Source of the DNA: Lysinibacillus boronitolerans JCM 21713 = 10a = NBRC 103108
GTDB lineage: Bacteria > Bacillota > Bacilli > Bacillales_A > Planococcaceae
Direction of reading: 5' to 3'
Length of the DNA stretch: 64,000 bases
Assembly (NCBI RefSeq): GCF_000772935.1
Contig: NZ_JPVR01000079.1
Span: 62,001-126,000 of the forward strand
The notes beneath the pieces are model-generated. The model was not told the DNA's origin, made no database searches, and saw nothing but the letters and a program-made list of their open reading frames with translations. Position numbers and translations under genes: made by a program. This document shows positions 45,929-55,044 of the stretch, piece after piece (positions within the stretch are counted from its first letter, which is position 1; each line of letters starts with the position of its first letter).

Positions 45929-46474
45929 CTACAATAGTGTTTCAATTGCTTGTTCAATATCAAGCTGTGAATCTGTTGGTTCAAAGCGAGCAACGGTTTT
46001 ACCATTAGCATCTACTAGAAATTTTGTAAAGTTCCAGCGAATATTACGACCATCTAAAAAGCTTGGAGCAAGTTGAACTATTGCTTCTGCCAGCATTTTC
46101 TCCTGCATACTTGCCTTCCCAAATTCGCGGTAATCCGCTTCATGCTTTAAATAATTAAAGAGTGGATGTGTTGCCTCTCCATTTACCTGTACAAGCTCAA
46201 AAATCGGGAATGTGACTCCATAGTTTACCTTGCATAGATGCTTAGTTTCCTCTCCATCTTCAGGATTTTGATGACCAAATTGATCACAAGGGAATCCAAG
46301 AACTACAAAATTCTCTTTTCCATATTTATCATACATTTTCTGTAAGTCTTCAAATTGATATGTAAATCGGCATTGGTTTGCCGTGTTAACAATTAACATT
46401 GTTTTTCCACGATATGTTTCCATCGATAAAATTTCACCATTAGGCTTTCGTACTAGATAATTATAAATGCTCAT
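45929..46474 (-). CDS. Glutathione peroxidase-like thiol peroxidase
   Basis: 181 residues from the ATG at 46474, which has AAAGAGG at 7 nt; the ATG seven codons earlier lacks a site. The peroxidatic cysteine is C35 in NTANQCRFT, followed by the family motif VLGFPCDQFGHQNP near 67 and WNFTKFLVDANG near 150. Bacterial members (BsaA-like) usually use thioredoxin to reduce hydroperoxides. The loop reads ANQCRFT instead of the common ASKCGFT, a mild deviation. Confidence 0.88.
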   Translation of the reverse strand: MSIYNYLVRKPNGEILSMETYRGKTMLIVNTANQCRFTYQFEDLQKMYDKYGKENFVVLGFPCDQFGHQNPEDGEETKHLCKVNYGVTFPIFELVQVNGEATHPLFNYLKHEADYREFGKASMQEKMLAEAIVQLAPSFLDGRNIRWNFTKFLVDANGKTVARFEPTDSQLDIEQAIETLL

Positions 46475-46555
46475 GCCATAACCTCTTTTTTTCATTCATT
46501 ATAGTTGACTATTCTACAGTTCATCAAAGAATTTGCACAAAAAAACACCATCTCG

Positions 46556-47110
46556 CTACTTTGAACGGATGGCTGACTTATACTTCTTTTTATATTTAGC
46601 ATCTTGTTCCTCATTAATTAAACGATGGGCAATGTCTAATAATTTCGAGTCATTCGTTTGATCATATAGCTTTTTAAATGACATAATAATATCCTGGCGA
46701 ATAAGAGATGGCTGTTTTTCATCTATACATGTTTGAAATCTTTTAGCTAGATACGACACAACCAAATCTCTTTGTACCTGACCCGCTTGTCCAATTTTCC
46801 AAATTGCTTGTAATGCATGCCTCGCTGTAGCATATTGATCATCGTAAGTCACAGCCCAAATCTTTAAAAAATCCTCCAAGACCCTTTCTTCTGGATCACT
46901 TTTTGCAGCTAAAGCACATAAAATTTGTGCAGCACGTGCACGAGAATAACCATTATTGTATGTAAGTGCTTTTATTAGCTGTTCCCAAACTGCATATGTC
47001 CAATCTACAGGTTCCTGCATAATTTTCATTAATTCCTCGTAAGATTCATATTGAATATCGCGATCATGCTCTGTTAGATTACTAAAAAGTTGCAAAATCT
47101 CTTTTTCCAT
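46556..47110 (-). CDS. HEAT-repeat-like alpha-helical protein
   Basis: 184 residues, entirely helical by appearance, with repeated blocks of about 40 residues (IKALTYNNGYSRARAAQILCALA, then KIWAVTYDDQYATARHALQAIWKIG) that resemble HEAT/ARM repeats. Such folds mediate protein binding. No specific family or role is recognised. It diverges from ytvI and lies upstream of the glutathione peroxidase gene on the same strand. Confidence 0.7.
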   Translation of the reverse strand: MEKEILQLFSNLTEHDRDIQYESYEELMKIMQEPVDWTYAVWEQLIKALTYNNGYSRARAAQILCALAAKSDPEERVLEDFLKIWAVTYDDQYATARHALQAIWKIGQAGQVQRDLVVSYLAKRFQTCIDEKQPSLIRQDIIMSFKKLYDQTNDSKLLDIAHRLINEEQDAKYKKKYKSAIRSK

Positions 47111-47200
47111 AATTTATCCCTACCTTTATTGTTTCAGAACGTAATAAAATTTGATTTATGGTACACTTAACTTAATTTTTTTCGCAAAGAAGGTGAGTTT

Positions 47201-48259
47201 ATGAATAAATTTCATGCTAGGAAATTGATTTTTCGGTTGATTGTGATTTTATCACTACTTATAGCTGCCTATTTTGTTATCCCCGTATCCATGCCTTTAA
47301 TACTTGCTGGGATTAGTGCATTTTTCTTAGAACCAATTGTCATGTTCTTTAAACGGAAATGGAAAATGTCACGGAAAATAGCAGTTGCTTTTATTTACAT
47401 AGTGAGTGTTTTTGTTATTTCTATTATTTGCTATCTTTCCATTACACAAATTATGACGCAAATAATTTTACTGTCTAAGCAAGCTCCTTATTATATTTCC
47501 AAGCTATCAGATATGTGGCTTCATATGCAAGAAAATATTTCTAAATACACAGAAGACTTTCCACCTGAAGTAAGTGCTTCGCTTCAAAAAACCACAATGG
47601 ATTTCATAAAGAAAGTTGAAGAATCCTTTTTAAGCTTCTTTAATTATAGCAAAGTTTCTGCCTTCTTTTCAGAGATACCCAGCCTATTTATCAGTCTTCT
47701 CGTTTATATGATTGCGCTATTTCTATTTATGCTTGATTTGCCTAAGTTAAAGCAAATCACTTATAAATATTTAAAGCCCAATACAGCAAAGAAAATAAAA
47801 ATTATTTTAAATCGCCTAAAAGATGCTACATTTGGCTATATGAAGGCTCACTTATTTGTAAGCTTTATTATTGGAGGCGTCACACTCATTGGACTGCTGT
47901 TAATCCAACCGAAATACGCAGTAACAATGACGATTATTATCTGGTTAATAGATATTGTACCATTCCTAGGCTCTATCATTATTCTAGCGCCCTGGGGACT
48001 CTACCACCTGTTAATGGGAAACACCTCTATAGCTGTAAAATTATTCATCTTAGCTGCTATTTTACTTATTATTCGTCGAGTAGTCGAGCCTAAATTAATG
48101 GGAGACCATATCGGTTTATCTACTTTGCCAACATTAATTTCCATGTTCATAGGTCTACAGTTATTTGGTATTATCGGTTTACTTGTCGGCCCATTCGTTA
48201 TTATTTTCTTTATTGCCTTGAAAGAGACAGGTGTCATCAAAGTAAATTTTAAAATTTGA
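47201..48259 (+). CDS. ytvI: YtvI-like sporulation membrane protein (AI-2E family)
   Basis: 352 residues and about eight helices, of the AI-2E/UPF0118 fold. The N-terminal double helix with VIPVSMPLILAGISAFFLEP, the long periplasmic helical region (about 85-150) and DIVPFLGSIIILAPWGLYHL near 250 match the Bacillus sporulation-associated YtvI. Its precise role in spore formation is not known. ATG after AAGGTGAG. It differs in sequence from the other AI-2E protein at 29.7 kb. Confidence 0.78.
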   Translation: MNKFHARKLIFRLIVILSLLIAAYFVIPVSMPLILAGISAFFLEPIVMFFKRKWKMSRKIAVAFIYIVSVFVISIICYLSITQIMTQIILLSKQAPYYISKLSDMWLHMQENISKYTEDFPPEVSASLQKTTMDFIKKVEESFLSFFNYSKVSAFFSEIPSLFISLLVYMIALFLFMLDLPKLKQITYKYLKPNTAKKIKIILNRLKDATFGYMKAHLFVSFIIGGVTLIGLLLIQPKYAVTMTIIIWLIDIVPFLGSIIILAPWGLYHLLMGNTSIAVKLFILAAILLIIRRVVEPKLMGDHIGLSTLPTLISMFIGLQLFGIIGLLVGPFVIIFFIALKETGVIKVNFKI

Positions 48260-48339
48260 TATTAATCTAGCTTACTAGAAAAATCTCTCTTCCAGGATAG
48301 AAGTAGCAGTCTTGTTTCTTTTGAAAGAAAAGCAAAATA

Positions 48340-48385
48340 AAAAGGTCATCTTTGTATATTTTTCTCTACAAAGATGACCTTTTTC
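48340..48385. terminator. Bidirectional terminator
   Basis: AAAAAGGTCATCTTTGTA pairs with TACAAAGATGACCTTTTT (18 bp, perfect) between ytvI and the convergent cwlO-like gene. Confidence 0.95.
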
Positions 48386-48415
48386 TTATGTCAACCGTCT
48401 ATATAATAGTGAGGC

Positions 48416-49549
48416 CTATTGAATACGTCCGAAGCCTACTAAGTATTGATTCCACCAATCAAGTGATTCAATTACGACACCATTGTTTTGAGCATCGATC
48501 ATTGTGTTGTTACCTAAATAAATACCTACGTGTGCTACCCCTGAACCATAGCTGAAGAATACTAAATCCCCAACACGTGCTTCACCTGCTGAAATGCGTT
48601 GTGTTGCTAGATATTGCTGTGATGCTGTACGAGGTAAAGAAACACCCGCTTGCTTATATGACCATTGTACAAGACCTGAACAGTCAAAACCTGTTGATGG
48701 GTTGCTACCACCCCAAACATAAGGACGTCCTAGGAATTGTTTAGCCGTTGAAATGGCATCTCCTGAAGAAACAGTACCAGCTCCTGACCCAACAATAATT
48801 TTTTGTGGTTCGCCTCCACCATTATTTTGAGTTGCTTGTATAACTGGTGTAGCTGCTTGAAGTGCACGTAAACGAGCTGCCTCTTCTTCAGCTGCTTTAC
48901 GCTCTGCCTCTAAACGTTCTTCTTCTTGTTTCGTTGCAATTTCAGCTTTTAGTGCAAGTGATTTCGCTTCGTTCTCAGCTTTCTTCACTTCCATTTCGCT
49001 TTCTTTTTGCTGAAGCTCTTGGAATTGTTTTTGAAGTTCCTTTTGCTTTTCATCTAATGTAGCTTTTTGTTGCTCTAAGCTTGCTTTATCTGCTTCCTGT
49101 TGATCCACTAATTCTTGGTCTGCATCCATTAATGTTTTTACCGCTACGACACGATCCATTAAATCTGCAAAGCTTTTTGCCTCAAGAACTACGTTTAAAT
49201 AAACACCTACAGTGTTGTCTTGCGCTTGATATGCAGCCATACGTTCACTTAAAATTTTTGAACGTTGCTCGATGCGTTTTTGTGTTTCAGCAATACTAGC
49301 ATCCACTTCTTTAATATCAGCTTGTACTTGTTTAAATACCTTTACTTTTTCGTCGATCTCTTGTTGTAGTTTCGTTAGTTCTTCTTGTAATTTTTTAATT
49401 TGTGCATCTATTTCAGCCTTTTTCTCAATCATTTGTTGAGAAGTTTCTTCGGCATGTACTTCTGTTGGTTGAATTGTATTAAATAATAAGCCGCCAGCTA
49501 GTGCTAATGCTAGCACCATCGACTTACGCCATTTGTTACGCTTAGCCAC
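48416..49549 (-). CDS. cwlO: CwlO-like NlpC/P60 peptidoglycan endopeptidase
   Basis: 377-residue precursor. Signal peptide to about residue 32 (cut near VHA-EE), a long PcsB-like coiled coil (about 35-225), a Gly/Ser linker, then an NlpC/P60 domain (about 260-377) with catalytic C in GFDCSGLVQWSY, H in GSGVAHVGIYLG and a third polar residue after it. CwlO-type DL-endopeptidases loosen the wall for elongation and are activated through FtsEX by the coiled coil. GTG start behind GAAGG. A WalR-like repeat lies upstream. Other coiled-coil NlpC/P60 enzymes are possible. Confidence 0.88.
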   Translation of the reverse strand: MAKRNKWRKSMVLALALAGGLLFNTIQPTEVHAEETSQQMIEKKAEIDAQIKKLQEELTKLQQEIDEKVKVFKQVQADIKEVDASIAETQKRIEQRSKILSERMAAYQAQDNTVGVYLNVVLEAKSFADLMDRVVAVKTLMDADQELVDQQEADKASLEQQKATLDEKQKELQKQFQELQQKESEMEVKKAENEAKSLALKAEIATKQEEERLEAERKAAEEEAARLRALQAATPVIQATQNNGGGEPQKIIVGSGAGTVSSGDAISTAKQFLGRPYVWGGSNPSTGFDCSGLVQWSYKQAGVSLPRTASQQYLATQRISAGEARVGDLVFFSYGSGVAHVGIYLGNNTMIDAQNNGVVIESLDWWNQYLVGFGRIQ

Positions 49550-49831
49550 GTTACCTTCATTTCCCTTCGTCTATCAATTTCGCTCTCGATATTCTATGTA
49601 ATCACTTGAACGATTTCTATTTTAATTAAATGTTCTTATATTTATTTTAGCCTTTTAAAGTTTAGCATTTTCTACATAACTTTTATACTATTTCATGTCT
49701 ATTTAATACATTAGTAAAACTCGAAATATTTCTGTAACATTCGCACTTAAACTACATTATTCTACAAAACACGGTTTTCTTCTACACAGCGAAACTATTA
49801 GCTAAATCGACATTAGACCCAGGGGATGTTT
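49550..49831. other. Long AT-rich leader/promoter region of the cwlO-like gene
   Basis: About 280 bp without a credible reading frame. It is AT-rich and holds scattered TGTAA and TACA words but no riboswitch or strong hairpin that I can identify. B. subtilis cwlO also has an unusually long untranslated leader, so this spacing may be meaningful. Confidence 0.45.
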
Positions 49832-49848
49832 TGTAATGGTTTTGTAAT
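49832..49848 (+). promoter_or_regulatory. WalR-box-like direct repeat
   Basis: TGTAAT, 5 nt, TGTAAT fits the WalR consensus TGTWAH-N5-TGTWAH exactly. It is about 285 bp upstream of the cwlO-like start and points opposite to that gene. Confidence 0.45.
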
Positions 49849-49870
49849 ATTTCATGGTATCAAAGAAAAA

Positions 49871-49894
49871 AGGTAGGGAAAAAATTCCCTACCT
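49871..49894 (-). terminator. ubiB-like gene terminator overlapping its stop codon
   Basis: AGGTAGGGAA pairs with TTCCCTACCT; the minus strand continues TTTTTTCTTTG. The stem includes the stop codon at 49893-49895. Confidence 0.8.
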
Positions 49895-51902
49895 ATTGCT
49901 TCATCGACCTTAGTGCTTGTATAGATAATCTCACTAACAAAATAGCACATAAAAATAAACCTAAATATGCCGCTGTGTTCAAATAAACCGCATAAGAATC
50001 ATGGATAAATTGTGAAATTGCTAAAAGAGCGACAGATATAATACCAAAAGTTATACCCACCAGCAGCAATACAAATTGAGAAAACAAATGTGTAATAAAA
50101 CGTGCATTATGTTCATCCGAAAAGACATCATGATGTAAAATGATTTTTCCACTTTCAACTCGCTGAATGAGCTGATCGACTCTTCTAGGCATTTTACGTA
50201 AAGTCGGTATAAGCATAGATAATTCTTCTTGCAGCCTCTCCTTTGTGGCCATTGGTTCTTTAAATGGCTTAAGGAAAGAGGCACGCATATATGTAGCAGA
50301 AAAATCCTTTGCCTCTGTAAAAATATCAAAACGCGGATCTATTACCCGTAGTGTGCCATCTAACGTCACTAAGGAACGGAGAGCCAATCCCACCGCTGGA
50401 TAAAATGCAAGTCCAAAATCTCTTACCACTGTAAAGAGCGCGTGAATTAGTTCTTCAGTAGGTATACGGTCAACATAGGAAATTTTCAGTAATATTTGAT
50501 CGATTGCCTGTTCCATTCTCGCACGTTCTGCATGATCAGCATTTTCCACTAATAGTGTTAAACCATCGTATAAAACGCTTGAATCATTTAGTTGAATACC
50601 CATCAAAAATAACTTCAAGCCTTCTTGCTGTGTTGCACCTAAACGTCCTACCGCACCAAAGTCAAGCAACACTGGTGTGCCATCTGTTTCATCGATGTGG
50701 ATATTTCCTGGATGGGGGTCTGCATGAAAAATACCAGAGAATAGCATCTGCTCAAAAAATGAATACAGTACGGTTCTTGCAAACTGCCTACGATCAATAG
50801 ACAAACGATTAAATTCAGATGCCCCATCTGCCACACTTTGTCCACGAATATACTCCATCACAATAACATTTTCATTACTATAAGGCGTAAATATTTTAGG
50901 AATTCGAACCTTGTAATCACTTTTCGCCAGTGCATTCTTCACCTGTAGCGTATTACGTACTTCAATATCTAAATGAATCTCCTCACGTAGTCCATCTGCA
51001 AATCCCCCGGCCAACTCTCGAAAGCCCAATGATTCTGCCCAGGTCGATTTTGTGGATAGCCAGTTAGCAAATTCCTCTAAAATTTCAAGGTCATCGCGCA
51101 TAATTCCCTTTACTTCTGGACGCAATAGCTTGACTACCACTTCTTCATAATCTTTAAGCCTTGCTTTATGCACCTGGCCAATAGAGGCTGCTGCAATGGG
51201 TTCCATTTGAAATTGGCTAAATATTTCGCCCATGGATTGCGGAAGAGACCTCTCTAAAATTTGTTTCACTTGCTCCTCTGATAAAGGTTTTACTCGGTGT
51301 TGGAGTCTTTCTAATTCATCAATAAAAATAGGTGAAAAAAGCTCTTTTCGTGTGGAGAGTACCTGGCCAAACTTGATGAAAATCCCACCGCATTGTTCTA
51401 GTGTTGCTCGCAAAGCAATCGCAAGCTCTTTTTCATTTTCCCGTTGCCTCGCATATTTAATCGTTTGTACAACACCGTTTGTAACAGCAATTTTCAATAC
51501 CTGACGCAGGCGTTTCTGCTGTCGCCAGTAGCTACGCAATCGCAATAATAAAGATTTTTGGCCGTTACGGCGATCTCCATTTGTAATGCCACTTGGGTCA
51601 AAAAGCTCAAATACCAAATAAAGCAACATCGAAATTAGTAGCATACTACCGATCCAAATCAGTGTGCTTACCTCAGTTACTGTTTGCATCATCGTTTCTG
51701 ATAAAAAATCTGTATGGCGCAGATAAGAATACCAGTAAACAAAAGAGGTTAATGTCACACTAATAACGACTGACAGCACTCTTCTCACGAAATTAATATT
51801 TGAGCCAATTAATCGTCCACTCACAATATAAATCAAACCCGAAACTACCAGTATTTGGATTAAAAATTTCAATATGATCAACAGTGTCACCCCCTGTGCC
51901 AT
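49893..51902 (-). CDS. UbiB/AarF (ABC1) family atypical kinase
   Basis: About 669 residues. Two membrane helices come early (about 8-30 and 75-105), then the ABC1 kinase domain with its KxGQ motif (GIFIKFGQVLSTR near residue 175), the A-rich loop AAASIGQVHKARL, HADPHPGNI near 380 and LLDFGAVGRLG, and two C-terminal helices. UbiB proteins are atypical ATPases linked to quinone and membrane-lipid metabolism. I prefer ATG 51902 (AGGA at 7 nt) over ATG 51908. The gene diverges from the sulfur cluster to its right. Confidence 0.85.
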   Translation of the reverse strand: MAQGVTLLIILKFLIQILVVSGLIYIVSGRLIGSNINFVRRVLSVVISVTLTSFVYWYSYLRHTDFLSETMMQTVTEVSTLIWIGSMLLISMLLYLVFELFDPSGITNGDRRNGQKSLLLRLRSYWRQQKRLRQVLKIAVTNGVVQTIKYARQRENEKELAIALRATLEQCGGIFIKFGQVLSTRKELFSPIFIDELERLQHRVKPLSEEQVKQILERSLPQSMGEIFSQFQMEPIAAASIGQVHKARLKDYEEVVVKLLRPEVKGIMRDDLEILEEFANWLSTKSTWAESLGFRELAGGFADGLREEIHLDIEVRNTLQVKNALAKSDYKVRIPKIFTPYSNENVIVMEYIRGQSVADGASEFNRLSIDRRQFARTVLYSFFEQMLFSGIFHADPHPGNIHIDETDGTPVLLDFGAVGRLGATQQEGLKLFLMGIQLNDSSVLYDGLTLLVENADHAERARMEQAIDQILLKISYVDRIPTEELIHALFTVVRDFGLAFYPAVGLALRSLVTLDGTLRVIDPRFDIFTEAKDFSATYMRASFLKPFKEPMATKERLQEELSMLIPTLRKMPRRVDQLIQRVESGKIILHHDVFSDEHNARFITHLFSQFVLLLVGITFGIISVALLAISQFIHDSYAVYLNTAAYLGLFLCAILLVRLSIQALRSMKQ

Positions 51903-51996
51903 TTCCATTTCCTACTACCGCTAGTATAGCAAATTTATGCACCAACTTTCTTGAACGAGGAACACCACAGAAAATTTATTTATCTCGCACCTTGAT

Positions 51997-52018
51997 AATA
52001 TACCCTTTAGGGTATATT
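51997..52018. promoter_or_regulatory. CstR/CsoR-type operator 1
   Basis: ATATACCCTTTAGGGTATAT is a near-perfect palindrome of the ATACCC-N4-GGGTAT type, 114 bp before the CoA-disulfide reductase start. It matches the pattern bound by persulfide repressor CstR, whose gene lies at 59895. Confidence 0.8.
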
Positions 52019-52131
52019 ATTTATTTGTAGTATTAAAACTACATAATTCACCTATTTTTAGAAACAAAACCTTTATTTAAAAGCTTTTAAATACCCCGAT
52101 ATGTATTTAACGAGAAAAGGAGTGTTTATAA

Positions 52132-53826
52132 TTGAGTAAAAAATTTTTAGTAGTCGGTGGCGTTGCAGGTGGTGCATCCACAGCGGCACGTCTTCGTCGT
52201 CTCGATGAAAAGGCAGAAATTATTATGTTTGAAAAAGGGCCGAATGTTTCATTCTCTAATTGTTCTCTCCCCTTCCATTTAAGCGGGATTGTTGAAGATA
52301 GCGACAAATTAATCTTAATGACACCTCAAGGCTTTCAAACAAAATACAATATAGAGGCTCGTGTTCTGCAAGAAGTTGTACGTATTAACAGAGAGCAAAA
52401 AACCATCACCATTAAGGATTTAAAAACGAATAGAGATTATGAGGAAAGTTACGATACGTTAATTCTATCCCCAGGAGCAAGTCCTATCGTACCTGACTTA
52501 GAGGGCATCCATTCTAAGCACGTCTTTACCATTAGAAACGTGGCTGATATTGACCGTTTGAATCGACATCTACAAACAGATAATGTACAGGATATTGCAG
52601 TGGTCGGCGGAGGCTTTATTGGCGTAGAGGTAGCGGAAAATTTGAATCTAGCAGGCTATAATGTATCTCTAGTTGAATTCGGCCAACAAATTATGGCCCC
52701 TTTTGATTATGATATGGCTCAAATTTTACACAAGGAAATGTTCGATAAAGGGGTTCAAGTCATTGTCAATGACGGTCTGGCAAAAGTTACACTAGATAAT
52801 GTGACGTTAAATTCTGGCAAACAATTGAAAGCACAGGCAGTAGTATTAGCGATTGGCGTTCGCCCCGAAATCCGCTTAGCTAAAGAGGCCGGGCTAACAA
52901 TCGGTGAACTCGGAGGTATTCAAGTTGATGCAAATTACGTGACGTCCGATCCTTCCATATACGCCGTGGGAGATGCAATTGAAGTATTCCATCAGCTTAC
53001 CCATAAACAGACAAGCCTTGCTTTAGCCGGACCCGCTCAACGACAAGCACGTGCTGTAGCTAATCATATGTATAACATCCCTCATCACAACAAGGGAGTC
53101 ATTGGATCTTCAAGTGTACAAATTTTCGACCTCGCATGTGCGACAACAGGCTTAAACGAAAAAACAGCCCTGGCAAATGGTTTTCAAGCGAAAAGTGTTT
53201 ATTTGATAGCTCCCGACAAAGTAGGACTAATGCCAAATAGTAATCCACTTCACTTTAAGCTCGTTTATGAAACACCCACGGGTAAAATACTAGGGGCTCA
53301 AGCAATAGGTAAAGGTAATGCAGATAAGAGGATTGATGTTATAGCTACCCTCATCACAATGGGCGGTACTTTAGAAGATTTAAAGGAGCTAGAGTTATCT
53401 TATTCTCCAATGTTTAGCACTGCCCGTGATATTGTCAATTTGGCAGCTCTTGTAGCTCAAAATCTATTACACGGACACTTTAAGCAGGTAAAAGTTGATG
53501 AAGTGAGGAAACTCATTGAAAATCAAGCCTATTTCTTAGACGTTCGTGAAAAAAATGAATTTGAATCTGGTCATCTCATCAATGCACACAATATTCCTCT
53601 TAGTGAACTTCGGGAAAGAATGAATGAAATCCCAAAGGATCAAGCAGTATATGTACATTGCCGATCCGGTCAACGTAGCTATAATGCTGTTATGGCCCTT
53701 CAAAATAGCGGTTTTTCTAACATCTTTAATGTAAGCGGGTCATTCCTTGGGATTAGCTTATATGAATATTTTACAGACATTACAACAAACAGAGATAAAA
53801 TCGTAACTGCGTATAATTTTAAATAA
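52132..53826 (+). CDS. cdr: CoA-disulfide reductase-rhodanese fusion
   Basis: 564 residues; TTG start behind AAAAGGAG. The FAD domain begins VVGGVAGGAS; the redox cysteine is C44 in FSNCSLPF; a second dinucleotide fold is IAVVGGGFIGVEVAE near 155; the FAD-binding YAVGDAIE is near 280; a dimerisation domain runs to about 450. A rhodanese domain (about 455-545) ends the protein with active-site C510 in CRSGQRS. Such CoADR-RHD enzymes reduce CoA disulfide or persulfide and can act on polysulfide. It is monocistronic under a CstR-like operator and faces the tsdA gene convergently. Confidence 0.92.
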   Translation: MSKKFLVVGGVAGGASTAARLRRLDEKAEIIMFEKGPNVSFSNCSLPFHLSGIVEDSDKLILMTPQGFQTKYNIEARVLQEVVRINREQKTITIKDLKTNRDYEESYDTLILSPGASPIVPDLEGIHSKHVFTIRNVADIDRLNRHLQTDNVQDIAVVGGGFIGVEVAENLNLAGYNVSLVEFGQQIMAPFDYDMAQILHKEMFDKGVQVIVNDGLAKVTLDNVTLNSGKQLKAQAVVLAIGVRPEIRLAKEAGLTIGELGGIQVDANYVTSDPSIYAVGDAIEVFHQLTHKQTSLALAGPAQRQARAVANHMYNIPHHNKGVIGSSSVQIFDLACATTGLNEKTALANGFQAKSVYLIAPDKVGLMPNSNPLHFKLVYETPTGKILGAQAIGKGNADKRIDVIATLITMGGTLEDLKELELSYSPMFSTARDIVNLAALVAQNLLHGHFKQVKVDEVRKLIENQAYFLDVREKNEFESGHLINAHNIPLSELRERMNEIPKDQAVYVHCRSGQRSYNAVMALQNSGFSNIFNVSGSFLGISLYEYFTDITTNRDKIVTAYNFK

Positions 53827-53829
53827 CTT

Positions 53830-53860
53830 AAAAGGGATGCCAATTATGAGCATCCCTTTT
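53830..53860. terminator. Bidirectional terminator
   Basis: AAAAGGGATGC pairs with GCATCCCTTTT between the convergent CoADR-RHD and tsdA-like genes. Confidence 0.88.
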
Positions 53861-53865
53861 CTTCG

Positions 53866-54816
53866 TTAGTTTGTAGACAAAACTTTCTCCCAGTCAATCG
53901 TTCCATTTTTAACTTGTTCACGTTTTTCCTTAGTCATGATGTCATTTGGACGCCCGCCTTTTGGCCAGTCTTTTTCATGGTTTGCCCACTCTGGACGATC
54001 CTGCGATAAAATAAAGGCAGCTAAATCTGCAGCTTCTTGATCTGTTAATGTTCCTGCTGCACCTATTGGCATATTATTTTGAATATAGCCAGCCATTTTT
54101 GACATACGTGCCATGCCTGCGCCATCATTAAATGAATTATCTCCCCATAAAGCCGGGCCAGTATTAGCACCAGTTCCTGCGCCATCTGTTGCATGACAGG
54201 CTATACAGGACTGCGCATAAAGCTCCTCACCATCTGCAACATTTGGGATCGGCACATTCTTCATATCACTAGTGCCCGCCCATTCACGTTTTGCTCCAAT
54301 CGGAACACCTTCAGAAATATAAGCAAAATACGCCACCATAGCCTCTAGTTCATCACTATTCATTTCGAATTTTTTACCATTCATACTACGAACCATACAG
54401 CCATTAATACGCTCCTCTATTGTAACCACACCACCCGAGCGTCCAATATACTGTGGATAATTTGCCATTACACCTACTAATGAGGAGGCTTGCTCATCAT
54501 AGCCAGCACCAGCATGACAGCTTGTGCAAGATAATTGGTTGCCCACATATTCATCTGCCGCAACATGCGTGTTATTTACAAGTTCATAGCCATATAATAT
54601 TGCTTCTTTCATTGGACCTTCTGGTACTTCCTCAATACTCGGCGGAGCATAGACCACTGACTGAGCAGCTGCTGTTGTTGGTAATTGTGTTTGCACTGTC
54701 GCTTCTTTCTCACTCACATTCGAATCAACTGTAATTTTGTCACTGACAAACGTCCCAACAAAAATGGCGCCTGCTAACAGTACTGTTCCTGCTACTCCTG
54801 CTACTATAGGTTTCAT
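53866..54816 (-). CDS. tsdA: TsdA-type diheme thiosulfate dehydrogenase
   Basis: 316 residues. An uncleaved-looking N-terminal membrane anchor (about 5-24) and a low-complexity linker lead to two cytochrome c domains. Heme 1 is CTSCH (C97, C100, H101), heme 2 CIACH (C204, C207, H208). TsdA hallmarks are RINGCMVRSMNG, whose C140 matches the unusual Cys ligand of heme 1; LWGDNSFNDGAGM; and NNMPIG, with M249 as a candidate ligand of heme 2. TsdA joins two thiosulfates to tetrathionate outside the membrane, or works in reverse. A generic diheme cytochrome is less likely, given C140. Confidence 0.88.
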   Translation of the reverse strand: MKPIVAGVAGTVLLAGAIFVGTFVSDKITVDSNVSEKEATVQTQLPTTAAAQSVVYAPPSIEEVPEGPMKEAILYGYELVNNTHVAADEYVGNQLSCTSCHAGAGYDEQASSLVGVMANYPQYIGRSGGVVTIEERINGCMVRSMNGKKFEMNSDELEAMVAYFAYISEGVPIGAKREWAGTSDMKNVPIPNVADGEELYAQSCIACHATDGAGTGANTGPALWGDNSFNDGAGMARMSKMAGYIQNNMPIGAAGTLTDQEAADLAAFILSQDRPEWANHEKDWPKGGRPNDIMTKEKREQVKNGTIDWEKVLSTN

Positions 54817-54820
54817 CTAT

Positions 54821-54838
54821 AATACCCCCCTTTGTATT
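54821..54838. promoter_or_regulatory. Candidate CstR operator 2, overlapping the tsdA ribosome site
   Basis: AATACCCCCCTTTGTATT has ATAC/GTAT outer half-sites and a C/G tract, directly before tsdA. It is a weaker match than the others. Confidence 0.45.
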
Positions 54839-55015
54839 CTCACTTATATTTTAGCAACATAACAATTTATTGGATGTGATTTTTCTCACACTACCATAAA
54901 ACAGAACCATTCAGATGATAAAAAAGGATAAATTATACATTTTATTTTGTTCTATAACACAGAAAACAAGACTTAATACCTCTTGCAGTATTCATCTACT
55001 TCGAAACAAAAAAGC

Positions 55016-55039
55016 GTCGAGTACAAATTCGTACTCGAC
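55016..55039 (-). terminator. Terminator of the dsbA-like gene
   Basis: GTCGAGTAC pairs with GTACTCGAC; the minus strand continues GCTTTTTTG. Confidence 0.88.
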
Positions 55040-55044
55040 ACCTC

